Source of the DNA: Amphirosellinia nigrospora
Lineage: Eukaryota; Ascomycota; Sordariomycetes; Xylariales; Xylariaceae
Length of the DNA: 64,000 nucleotides
Assembly: GCA_004123355.1 (NCBI GenBank)
Contig: SCHM01000001.1
Coordinates: 11,604,193 to 11,668,192, forward strand
Reading direction: 5' to 3'
Position 1 is the stretch's first letter, and every line of letters begins with the position of its first letter. The notes under the pieces are model-generated. The model was not told the DNA's origin. It saw only the letters and a list, made by a program, of their open reading frames with translations, and made no database searches. Positions 45,381-54,915 of the stretch are shown in pieces. The position numbers and the translations under genes were made by a program.

Positions 45381-46209
45381 TTACGAGGACTCAGCATCAC
45401 CAAACCTCTTCCCAAAGGCCAGTGTGCCCCCAATTAGCTTTCCCAATGCATTTCCAGCATAGATGCCACAAAGAATCGTCACGGGCCACTTCTGCCATTC
45501 ACGGTCCCAATCAAGCGGGATCGGGACGGCTCCAAGCCAAGCTCCCACACCTGCGCCAACCAAGCCACCAAAGGCTTCGTCGAAGGGGGCCCTAACACCT
45601 ATGATCTCAACCCAGTCCTTGCTAGCAACTCCGCGTGTGTAGAATAGAGGATATAGCCCCAGAAGCGACAGATGGAGAGAGCAGAGAAAGGTATGCGGGA
45701 GGTGCGTCAGGAACGGGGCGCCGAAGAGCACCAGCAGAACGTGGAATGCGCCGGCGGAAACGATGGTTAATACGAAGGCTACGAGGGTGGTCTAGTAATT
45801 GGTGATGTGTTAGCTCCGAGCCCAAGGACAATCGAACAACGGCGATAGGAGCACCTACCACGGCGACATTCGGCCCAACTGCCTCCAAGCCCGTCTTTTT
45901 TTTCTCGCCGGGCCGCAACTTCCGGGACGTCCTTGCTCCCTGCGAGCCCGCAGCGGGGAGGCAGACGATTGTGTATGCGGCCTGCAACGCCAGGACCACG
46001 GGCAGCGAACTCTGCATCGTCGAGACGGGGTCGGCTACCAGCGCGCGGAACCGTATCGCGAACAGAGTGAGGAGAAGAGCTGGGTGCGCATGACGCAGAG
46101 CTTGCGCTTCCGGAGAAGGTATCGTTCGGACCGCTTGCATCGGGGCATCTGTCTCTTTGGCCTTCGCCAGCTCCTGGGCCGGGGCGCCTTTCCCCGGCGC
46201 TTGTGACAT
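45381..46209 (-). CDS. GPI11: GPI ethanolamine-phosphate transferase stabilising subunit (PIG-F/Gpi11)
   Basis: PIG-F/Gpi11 partners GPI7/GPI13-type transferases to add phosphoethanolamine to GPI anchors in the ER. Exons 45859..46209 and 45381..45791 join in phase with donor GTAGGT, 253 residues and no frame errors. Hydrophobic segments (LPVVLALQAAYTIVCLPAAG, TLVAFVLTIVSAGAFHVLLV, FLCSLHLSLLGLYPLFY, GGLVGAGVGAWLGAV) are followed by the hallmark PIPLDWDREWQKWPVTI and GNALGKLIGG. Length agrees with fungal Gpi11. Confidence 0.92.
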
Positions 46210-46817
46210 GATGGGGAACTGATTCGTAGTTTTCTATTATACAAGAGGACACTGAGCCTCTGGTAAACCTGGCAGGTTAATGTGCTCTCCGTGGCGGATG
46301 GTATTGCAGTTGGGCAAATTCGATTGTGTTAGAGGATCATGATATTACTTTACTTGTACAGTACGCGAGCAAATTAAGGGTCCTATTTAGTTAAGTGGCT
46401 TAGAGCGTATCCAGAGGTACCTAGCTGGAGTTGAGCTACATCATATCGATAACCGATAAGCTGATTTAGGAGCTATCCCACCATCCCACCTTGAAGACAT
46501 GGATTTTAACATGTGAGTGAACGTCAAGGCGATGATATGGATTTTAACATCGAAGTGTAGAACTAGCTTACACTATGATGGTTTTCTTTAGAATGATCCT
46601 AAGTTACATTCAAGTAGGCTAATTGTGTCTCTCAAGAGCTGGGCGCCTTGCCGTAAAGATTGAACTAGGCGAGCTACAGGGTTCTTAGCGATCTATAAAT
46701 CTACTTTGGTATAGGTAGTTTCTTTACGAAACGGTACCGGTTAACTTGAGTGGGATATCAAGCGAGTATTGGAATAACGGTCAAGGGACCTAGCCGTAAG
46801 TTCTGTAAGTCTCGAAA
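46210..46817. other. Intergenic, 5' of GPI11 and 3' of translin
   Basis: No gene seen. A short direct repeat, catggattttaacat / atggattttaacatcg, occurs at about 46498 and 46537. Confidence 0.5.
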
Positions 46818-47751
46818 TCACTCGGCCTTGGGCAGTAGATTTCGTAGAGATAGGTCGTAGATGACATCCTCCACCTTCTTGACGTGGTACTTGACGGCAT
46901 CAACCCGCTTCCGCACAATGTCGTTCTTTAGGTTGAGCAGCTGGAAACCTGCAAACAGGTCCTTGATGAAGCTGCTGATGCGTACTGTAAGCGCCACGTC
47001 GCCCATCGTGACCGAGTTCATGGCGAGACGGCTGAGCTCCTCGGTGATATCGGTGAGCGCCAGCAAATACTCTTCGATGGTGACGTGGAACGAGTCTCGG
47101 TCTTTGAGGTTAACGGGCACTGCGATAGCCGTGTTAATAGAGAGGGGCCCCTAAAGATATGATCCAATTTTGATGTGTTGCGCGCTGGCGTCACGTACCC
47201 TTTAGAATTTCGCCGATTTCCTCGATAGTCAGAAGGCGACCTAGCTCACCGGGTCGAGATTCGGTGCCCATACCACCAAGCCAGGTCGTGATGAGGATCG
47301 TGCCAACCACATTCTGAATGCTGCGGGTCCATTTGTTGTTGTATCTACTCCTAGATTAGAATCCGTCGTGCGGAATGGGGTTGCCAGCAAGGTATGCTCG
47401 TACTTGTAGTATGGATACTTGGATGCGAATTGGGCGAGCTCTCCTACACCCTCAATCTCGGGTTGGATGCCGGTCTCCTCTACCTGCTTGAGTAGCGGGG
47501 CCACTGATCAGAGCCATTAGTGAACAGCAACAAAGGGAGATATTGGTTCATCGAGATAGGTATTACCTACATTTCGAGCTTGGTGTTGAGTGAATACGGC
47601 TGAGGAGACCTTGGCAGGTAGAGATGTTGCGGTTAAGAGCGGCAGAAATTTGGTGAAGTCTGTCGCCAACCTCAATCTCCTCCTCGCCATGAGCCTTAAG
47701 ATATTCGAAGATAGCGGGGTCGATCATATTAGAACTATTGGTGTCCGCCAT
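46818..47751 (-). CDS. Translin
   Basis: Exons 47571..47751, 47404..47503, 47199..47344 and 46818..47119 join in phase to 242 residues with no errors. Motifs in order are LHQISAALNRNISTCQGLLS, QFASKYPYYKYNNKWTRSIQ (across intron 2, donor GTACGA), TWLGGMGTESRPGELGRLL, VPVNLKDRDSFHVTIEEYL, LSRLAMNSVTMGDVALTVRI, FQLLNLKNDIVRKRVD and KKVEDVIYDLSLR. Translin forms octameric RNA/ssDNA-binding rings and, with TRAX, a nuclease that trims tRNA and small-RNA fragments; in Neurospora this complex processes tRNA ends. No TRAX gene is in this window. Confidence 0.93.
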
Positions 47752-48255
47752 ACTGGTCAACGCGGTTGTTCGATGAGTTGGAAAGTTGTAGATTATGACT
47801 AGAAATTCAATTGTGGCGTCTGGGCGTGTTGGTTAGGTAGGGTGCGGTTAATGATGATTTCCGCCTAGCTTAATGTATTTCGAGGTTTAGAGTTGGTCTC
47901 ATTACGGTATCCAAGTAAGGACTGCTCGGCCCTTCCCCAATACAATCGTACAATCACGCGGGAAGGCGAGAGGGAAGGCGAGGTCTTGAACCCATGATGC
48001 ATCTCGAGAGCCTTGGCTGAGGGCACATATAGTACATCGATCAGGCAACACATCAAATCACATAGGGCCGACATTGCTGGGACTCAACAGCACTTTCGTT
48101 TATCTCAAGTTCAGCAAATCATCTAATCTAGTAATCTTGCCACCATTGAGCTTCGTCGGCATACTAATACGAGGCATCGCATCCACCAATAATTACTTCA
48201 TATGCAACTCTTCTTCACATCCACAGGCACGCTGCAGATTGCAATGAAAAGTGAA
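47752..48255. other. Intergenic between translin and U2
   Basis: No coding frame is supported. Confidence 0.5.
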
Positions 48256-48444
48256 AGGTTCGCGTCGCCTGGAGGCAGTGTAATACCAGGGACACGGTGG
48301 GAGCGATCATGCGCAAGCACAGAGGATACGCCCCTGGAGAAAAAAATTAGAATAATCACGATTGAGTCCAGTAGGACTCTTTCAGAGATTAAACTGAAAA
48401 GAACAGATACTACACTTGATCTAAGCCAAAAGGCAAAGAGAGCT
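48256..48444 (-). ncRNA. U2 spliceosomal snRNA
   Basis: The minus strand begins AGCTCTCTTTGCCTTTTGGC, then TTAGATCAAGTGTAGTATC, with the branch-point-pairing GTAGTA at 48408-48413. TTCTTTTCAGTTTAAT and CTCTGA follow. An Sm-like site ATTTTTTTC occurs near 48340. The 3' stem-loop CCTGGTATTACACTGCC-TCCAGG (positions 48268-48290) is the U2 loop IV signature. Length about 189 nt, close to fission yeast U2 (186). It pairs with intron branch sites in every splicing event of this genome. The window's introns carry CTAAY/CTGAC branch elements, in keeping. Confidence 0.95.
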
Positions 48445-48949
48445 AAAGAAGAAAAGAAGAAACCGTCAAAGTCTGGGAGGAGGGCGAGACTTTATACCCG
48501 TGGGGGAGGTAGCTCAGGGCGGTGCAGGGCGGCAGAAAATAATTGTTTGATGATCTGTGCTTCCTTCCCGCCAATCATAGTGCTTGATTGGCCCACAAAA
48601 GCTGAACCCCGCTGTAGCCTAGCAATCAGTATTATTGCCTACTATTGGTGGGGTGGCACAGGTAACAAACAGCAATCCGCCTGTGTCAAGGCAGCAGGCA
48701 TACAATGGAGTCATACAAGCATCTGGGCAGTCATAGGAGCAGAAGGAGCTAATCTACCCTTGGTAAATTTGCGGTACATACTACCTACAGCCTTCGTTTC
48801 GATACCATGGCTGCTGTTGATTATGTGACTTAGAGTCTGGCAAGGGTAGATGTCAGTAACGTGGATTATATTTTTACAGTCAGACCCGTTGGGGTGAACC
48901 TGGTTCTATATGGTAGTAAAAAGGTTATACAGATGGTATTTTCATACAT
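48445..48949. other. Upstream region of the U2 gene
   Basis: The U2 promoter should lie within the first few hundred bases. A long plus-strand open frame over this area is a shadow of the snRNA gene and has no motif. Confidence 0.5.
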
Positions 48950-50181
48950 CTAGCGCCTCATGGGTGACCGTTGTATCCTCGGCGGCGGTGGTGACAATGA
49001 CTGACCCAAGCGGACACTAGCCATTTCTGCAACCTTGGGGCCATGGGCGGATTGAAAAAGTTGTTAATTCTTTCCACGCCATCGACTATCGTGCCTTGCT
49101 CTTCCCTTGTTTGGTCGAGTAATAGGGCCTTTTGTCTCGTGTCCTCGATGTATTCGCGTCGTTCGTCTGTCATTCGCCACTCCTCAGGGAACTTGGGCTT
49201 AACTTTGAAAGTGTGGTGTCTGGTGTCAAGCGGAACGTCCGCGAACATATCTGTAGCGTCCTATAGATGTTCAGTTAGTCAGCAGTCCATTCACAAGGGG
49301 ACCATAGGAAGATATGTACCTTCGCTTGCGTAAGTAACTTGTTGACAAGGTCACCAAGATACCTCTTGTTCTGCGCTGCATGTTCGAACTGTTCGCAGCT
49401 CATCTTGGCAATATCGGTCTCAGGATTCAATCGCGGCCCCAACAACTTCCTTAGCTTCTGCTGTTGCGCTTCATCCAGTGGCAAATCTTGCGGAGAAAAT
49501 TCGACAACTACCTTCTTCTCCGCAGGATGGAACTCTCCCATATAACTAGTATATCGAAATCGCAGAGGCTCTTCCTCAGTAGGGGGCTCGAAAGGAATAG
49601 CCAATTCTGTTTAAGCAATCTGAGCAACTGATACACGGTTTCGTCGCGATGTGAGGCGCTTACTCGAGAGAAGAGGCATCTGCCAGGCAGCAATACGGGC
49701 GTACTCCCTGAATTCGCGGAATTCCTCAAATTTACCATGCGCCATAGACATGATATCGTCCTCATCGAATGTGTCGGAGGAGTTCTTATCTTCAAATTCA
49801 ATAAGGTCAAAGTCTTCCTCGCCTTCTGTCCAGAACCTCTCGCGCCGCCCAACGGGTCGCATTGCTTCGGACATCATGTCGTGTACGCCATGTACGACTT
49901 GGTTTTGAACCTGCCTGGCCTGGCCGTAATCCTTGTCCTGACGTAGTTGCGCAAGGGCGCGTTCGAGCTCGGCGGGATCTATTTCCCCTAGTATCGATCT
50001 CCTCCATCTCATTTTCGAGCTCGTCCAACTCGTCCTTCTCGGTTGCAGGTTGACGCTGGAGAGGAGTCGAGGAGAAGGGTCGCATGGCGAGGCGTGGTCG
50101 TGGCGCAACTGCTGCCGAGGTAGCGGCTCGCCGGCTAGCCATACGAAGACATAGCCGCATTGATTGCACTACAGAAGCCAT
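48950..50181 (-). CDS. RSM24: Mitochondrial small-subunit ribosomal protein mS35 (Rsm24)
   Basis: The start MASVVQSMRLCLRMASRRAA is a basic mitochondrial targeting sequence, ending near RPFSSTPLQR. Then come acidic DELDELENEMEEID, DPAELERALAQLRQDKDYG, FDLIEFEDKNSSDTFDEDDI and FREYARIAAWQMPLLS. Two introns follow (donors GTAAGC and GTACAT). The conserved core is LRFRYTSYMGEFHPAEKKVV, FSPQDLPLDEAQQQKLRKLL, NPETDIAKMSCEQFEHAAQN and TRHHTFKVKPKFPEEWRMT (PF10213). Frame changes near 49990 and 49030 look like missing bases. About 370 residues. It shares a ~280-base divergent promoter with ALG13. Confidence 0.88.
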
Positions 50182-50462
50182 GGTAGTGGATGGTTCTGTG
50201 TGCAACCGTACAGACAATAAATCGAGGTTCAAGCTGATAGACAATGGGAGGTTTGCTTCGAACCTCATTAGCGTAGGTATGTATGTAGTAGACAAAATTT
50301 AGTGGAGTTACGAAAGAGGTGGGATTAGTCGGATTGGCTAGGTTAACTGCCCAATCAGAAGACGTATCGATTTCGAAACATGGATCACTATACAAGCATT
50401 GATACTGATAGGTATGGACATTGGCACATCGCTCACATAGCCAAAATAAAAAAATATACATT
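50182..50462. promoter_or_regulatory. Compact divergent promoter, RSM24 / ALG13
   Basis: Only about 280 bases separate the two start codons, so both promoters overlap here. No single TATA box is obvious. Co-regulation is possible but unproven. Confidence 0.5.
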
Positions 50463-51179
50463 ATGCCTAGACTCAACCAAGACGATAAACGTGCCAGGCT
50501 TGCACGAACTGTTTTCGTCACCATCGGCGCCACAGCTGGTTTCCGAAGCCTTCTCCAAGAGGTTGTATCTCCTAAGTTCCTCACCATACTACAGTTACTC
50601 AATTTCACAGACCTTGTCATCCAATGCGGCCCTGACCTAGAGTATCTTGACACCATAAGGCCTAATCACACCCAAACATCCTACGGCGTGAAAATCAAAA
50701 CCTTCTCTTATGCGCCTGATCTCAAACAGTACTACTTACAGGCCTCCCGAAGTGATGATGATGATGATGATGACAAACGAGACCGCGGTATCATCATCTC
50801 GCATGCAGGTCCGTTTGTACCTTATACATTCATCGGCGCACTTGTAGCTCACTCCATACTAGGATCTGGCAGCATCATCGAGGCTCTCGAGTTCGATTCA
50901 AAGCTGGTCGCGGTTCCGAATCCAGAGTTGATGGATAACCACCAGCTGGAGATTGCCGAAGAGATGGAATCCCAAGGCTTCCTTGTACACGGCACGCTCG
51001 GGTACGACATCCTTTCACCTCTTTCCTCTCATTTAAAAATATTGACAGACGTGCTATTTAGGTCCGTCGTAGAGGCTGTTCAAAAAGCCAACATAACCAC
51101 GCTGCGAAAATGGCCGCCTGGGCCTTCTCCCGGTTCTTCATATCAGAAGGGGGCCTCTGGGAAGCTATTAACGAATTAA
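50463..51179 (+). CDS. ALG13: UDP-GlcNAc transferase catalytic subunit Alg13
   Basis: With Alg14 it adds the second GlcNAc to dolichol-PP-GlcNAc on the cytosolic ER face. Exons 50463..50808, 50863..51001 and 51062..51179 give 200 residues. Motifs are VFVTIGATAGFRSLLQEV, DLVIQCGPDLEYL, IIISHAGSGSIIEALEF, LVAVPNPELMDNHQLEIAEE and QGFLVHGTLG. The splice at ISHAG|SGSIIEAL rebuilds the core GT-B nucleotide-sugar site. Both introns (54 and 60 bases) are multiples of three without stops, so unspliced messages would still be open. A run of six or seven Asp codons (GAT)n sits at about 50756. Confidence 0.95.
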   Translation: MPRLNQDDKRARLARTVFVTIGATAGFRSLLQEVVSPKFLTILQLLNFTDLVIQCGPDLEYLDTIRPNHTQTSYGVKIKTFSYAPDLKQYYLQASRSDDDDDDDKRDRGIIISHAGPFVPYTFIGALVAHSILGSGSIIEALEFDSKLVAVPNPELMDNHQLEIAEEMESQGFLVHGTLGYDILSPLSSHLKILTDVLFRSVVEAVQKANITTLRKWPPGPSPGSSYQKGASGKLLTN

Positions 51180-52190
51180 TGCCTCAATCCCCTTGAAAAT
51201 CTACACTGGCGCTATCATAGGTTACATCGTCCATTTGCGAACTCCATTGTTGAAATAGAACTGGTATTTTTACCCGACCGGTTCAGCGGCGTTTTTTGGC
51301 GTTGAATGCGAGAGATACCCAGGAATAGCAAAGCAAATTGCTTCGTATTTGAAATAGAAGTGATGAGAGTTTAACACCTCCGGGATAATTAATAGTCTTA
51401 CTATGCGGGCATCTTAGCAGCCGTCGTTGTCCTCAATACCCTATGGTACAGTATTACTTAGGATATCATCACATGATATCTAACCCGAGGTCCTAGCTTA
51501 CCCTCTCTTTTAGGTAACTGGGCTATGACGCCATGTTCTTAAGCCTTTTCGGTGCGAGCTCTTGGTATTGAAACACTTGAGTAATGAGTAATGCAGTTCG
51601 AAGTTAGTCGATTAGAGCGCCTTTCGCTTTCTCATTTGAAGATTAAGCCACATCAAAGTTCAAGCATGATACTGCCGACCCCGTATTTCTCGTTAGTCGG
51701 CACATTAGTCCAGTGCTCATCTCCGACCGGCGACCACACTTGTTACAAGTACTTCCAGTAGCTACCTAATAACCGTTACGCTACCCCACTTTTCCCATCT
51801 CTCGCAGGCTTAGACAAGTCTCCGGCGGGGTTGGAGGTACCTAAGTTGCTATGCGACTGGGGATCCTGCGCTCCATGCGACGCGGGCAGCCCGCACACGC
51901 ATAACAAAGCGAACCTCCTTACCCACGTCGTTCAAGCATGACGCCGGGACTTCAGGCTACTATTTATATGTTTTGTCTTTAACGTGTCTCCCGTGATTTT
52001 CCTTCGATAATAATCGAGTGAGCTTGACGTTTCGTTTCGTTCATTCGCTTTTGTTCATCCAATTCGTCCAGCTGGTCCGGAATCGGCCTGGTTTCACTTA
52101 TCGGGCTGACTATCTAGTTCTACGTATCTTCAGTCGACCTCCAATCCTTATCTTGTGACCTATCAACCTGGACATCTCGAGCCATCAGTC
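51180..52190. other. Intergenic, leader of the F-box/zinc gene
   Basis: No gene. TATA-like tatttatatg near 51961 and pyrimidine-rich DNA before 52191 fit a promoter and 5' leader. Confidence 0.45.
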
Positions 52191-53834
52191 ATGGCGATCT
52201 TTGTAGATCTAGACGAGGAGAGCGAACCTCCCCAGACGCAAGCTCTGCACGGCGAATGGGATGGCGAAAGGGCCAAACTCCAACTCCAGCAACAGCTGCT
52301 CGCTGTTGTAAACGCCACCGCACATACCCGCGATAACTTGGCCATGAATGGCGATCAGGAGCCCGCTACTGATCTGGGAATGCGTGGAAATATGAACAGG
52401 AATCGAATGACAGAGGCACTTGGATGTTATCCGTATGTAAATTACTGACTTTTACTTGATGTACCTGGATCTCTACTTGTATAAGCACCCTCGTCTTTAG
52501 GCCTGTTTAACATTTTGCCTCATAACGTCATAACACAAGCCACCCTCGTAGAGTCCGGTTTCGCAGTAGCAGAGCGAATACAAAAGGAGAACATCATTGC
52601 TAACGGCTCAAATTGCAGTATTGTCTCCGCCGTCGTTTCATGGCTTGACCTAAACACGTTAGACAACCTCTCGAGAACATGTCACCAAATACGCGAGAAC
52701 CTGCTGCAGTACCGCAGGCCCCTAGTCATGCGGACTCTACACTGCTACAAAGAGCAGCCCCCGCTCGAACCAGAAGATAACGAGATGAATTGGTATTATA
52801 TGAGCGTAAATGAGAGCTACAAGCGTAAAGGTAGCTGTGCCCGAGACATGGTAGCGGAATGTAGGCGGTGCGCGAGACCCGTCTGTCGTGTAAGTGACTA
52901 TTGTAAATTTTATTCCATGATCAACTTTTCCCAACATCCTAATTTTTGGTGGGCGCCATCTCGTTCCTACTGACCTATGTTGCCTTCCAATTATAGAATT
53001 GTGTTATCAGACCGCCTGGTCGTTCTACTTTTCGCGATAGACATCGAAGGCTATGCATCCCGTGCACGAAAGCCCCAGCCGCGGCGCTCACGCGACCCCC
53101 TCTGCTCTCTAGCACACCGATTGACGCGGACGAGATGCAGAGAGCGATCTGCACATGCGAAAGCGACCGCGTCTGGCTCTGTCATCCCTGTGGACGGAAC
53201 ATATTAGGCGCGGACCAAGACTACAGATCGTATGTGTTACCTTAATGAACTCACTCACTTCCGTTTGTAGCCGACAACAAAGACTAATATGTTGAACAGC
53301 ATCTGGCGTTGGCGTAACCAATATGGCGAGGTCCTGGCGGCACAGGCATAGGTGAGGGTAACCGGGGTGTGATATGCGGGCGTGAGGCGTCTTGTCTCGG
53401 CGCCCGGGAGGTCGAGTCCGAGACGGATTGTGACGCCGCGGACGCGCGGGAGCACCACTCCTCGCCCGCGTCTACACCATCGCCCTCATCATCGTTCACC
53501 ACCAGCTCCCCCTTAGCACCTTTAGTGCCAGTGGAAGTGAAAGCGGCAGCCACCGTACTCCCAGCCCGCTCTCGCATTCGGTCGGCTTGGTGTCGGGTTA
53601 CGGATCTGGCCTACGTCCCGGATATGCACGCCATGAGATTGAGGGCATTGGTGGTGTGGTGAAGACTAAACTCGTTCGTATGATGCGAGTCGGCGCCTGC
53701 GTGCCCGAATGGAGGACGAGAAGAACAAAGGGCAGATCCTCGAGCGCGAAGTCTCGGGCGGTAGGCGGAGTTGGTGCGGCTGGTGTTGGAGGGTCATACC
53801 AGGTGCGAGGGACAAGCCGAGCGGGTCGGCTTAA
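52191..53834 (+). CDS. F-box-like protein with cysteine-rich zinc-binding segments
   Basis: Exon 1 is 52191..52432, exon 2 from about 52510 to 52889, exon 3 52997..53229, exon 4 53300..53834. An F-box-like helix region (IVSAVVSWLDLNTLDNLSRT) is followed by CRRCARPVCRNCVIRPPG, LCIPC, ICTCESDRVWLCHPCGRNI, then IWRWRNQYGEVL, ICGREASCLGARE and the distal HEIEGIGGVVKTKLVRMMRV and RRSWCGWCWRVIPGARDK. The paired CxxC units suggest structural zinc. This is a widespread but uncharacterised filamentous-fungal family. Exon 4 needs about three one-base corrections (about 53336, 53590, 53710), and the exon 1/2 junction is not settled. Confidence 0.75.
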
Positions 53835-54277
53835 TATGTCCATTTCGACCTTCGGCACTACATATTAATTATAGGCAATCAGGCTCATGATCTCGGCGTT
53901 TGTGTGGTCATGGCAGGAGGAGCATTTGGGTAAATGAGCATTTATTGGATCTTGGGTTTTGGGTCCTGTTTAAGAAAATTCGGCACAGCCACTAGCACAA
54001 TCTCTGAATGTCGAGTTGTGATGTGACAAATCGACGTTGATATCTGATATACACGAGTTGGTTTTCCTGGGGAGAAATCCGGACTGCACTCTCTCTTATG
54101 CATTGAACTCCATTTGTGTCCGCCGAAATCGTTAAAAGCATACAATTTGATTCTCCTCCTGCTATGCCATTTGGGGCACTTATAGGCTTGTCTCCTTCAT
54201 CCGCATTTCGGAAGTCTACCAGGAATCGCGCCACTTAGTCATAAGCCACGGCATCTTGTATCTAACGCCGTTGGGGA
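53835..54277. other. Convergent intergenic region
   Basis: Only short frames; nothing supported. Confidence 0.5.
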
Positions 54278-54915
54278 CTATAAAGCACCTCTCAGCAGTA
54301 AACCCTTTCGCTTCTTCCTCTCATCCCGCGCATGCGTCCTTATTGGGCCCCACCGGGCCTTGATGGCCGCGAGACGTTCGTTTTCCTGCTCTTTATGCTC
54401 AGGGCTTGCCTTGCAACACATCATGACAAATAGGGGCGAGCAATCGTATTTCTCGGCAAGCTTTAGCACACTCCACGTCATAGGGTCGCTGTTACGTAAC
54501 TGCCGCATCTCCTCGACCTGTTCTCTGGTGACATTGTACTTCTTCGTGCGCATCTCCGTCTTCCGTGAGGGGGCGGTAACCCTGCCGAACGACTGGCTTG
54601 GAGATCTGATGAGGAGCGCAGGAGCTGGGTGATGTTGCCCTGTCGCCGGGGATCGGACTTGGGCAGGAATATGAAGGGCGTGTGGTAGACGGATGCCGTC
54701 GCGGCGGGCGGGTTGTAGATGATGTGGTCCTGCGGGGTCAGGAAGTCCGGGTGCGGCGGGATCTTCAGCATCTTCTTCGTCCGCGACGTCGTCGACTGGT
54801 GCCGTCGTCTCGCCACTGGTCTGTACAGCGAGGAACAACGTGGGACTGCGGCCGCCGAGCACGACGTCGCACGCGAGAGGCTGCCTAGCGGCCTCAGGAC
54901 CTGCCGCGTCTCCAT
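54278..54915 (-). CDS. MRPL20: Mitochondrial large-subunit ribosomal protein mL58 (MRPL20 family)
   Basis: About 212 residues, no intron. METRQVLRPLGSLSRATSCS begins a basic mitochondrial leader. The conserved parts are HPDFLTPQDHIIYNPPAATA, VYHTPFIFLPKSDPRRQGN, LPPP and KKYNVTREQVEEMRQLR, then DPMTWSVLKLAEKYDCSPLF, VMMCCKASPEHKEQ and IKARWGPIRTHARDERKKRK (PF12824). One frame change at a CCCCC run (about 54574-54580) is explained by one missing C. Codon use and length are normal for the family. Confidence 0.92.

Noticed and set aside
48202-48828. A 208-codon plus-strand protein
   Set aside because: It overlaps the U2 snRNA on the opposite strand, has no motif, and its composition reflects the snRNA complement.
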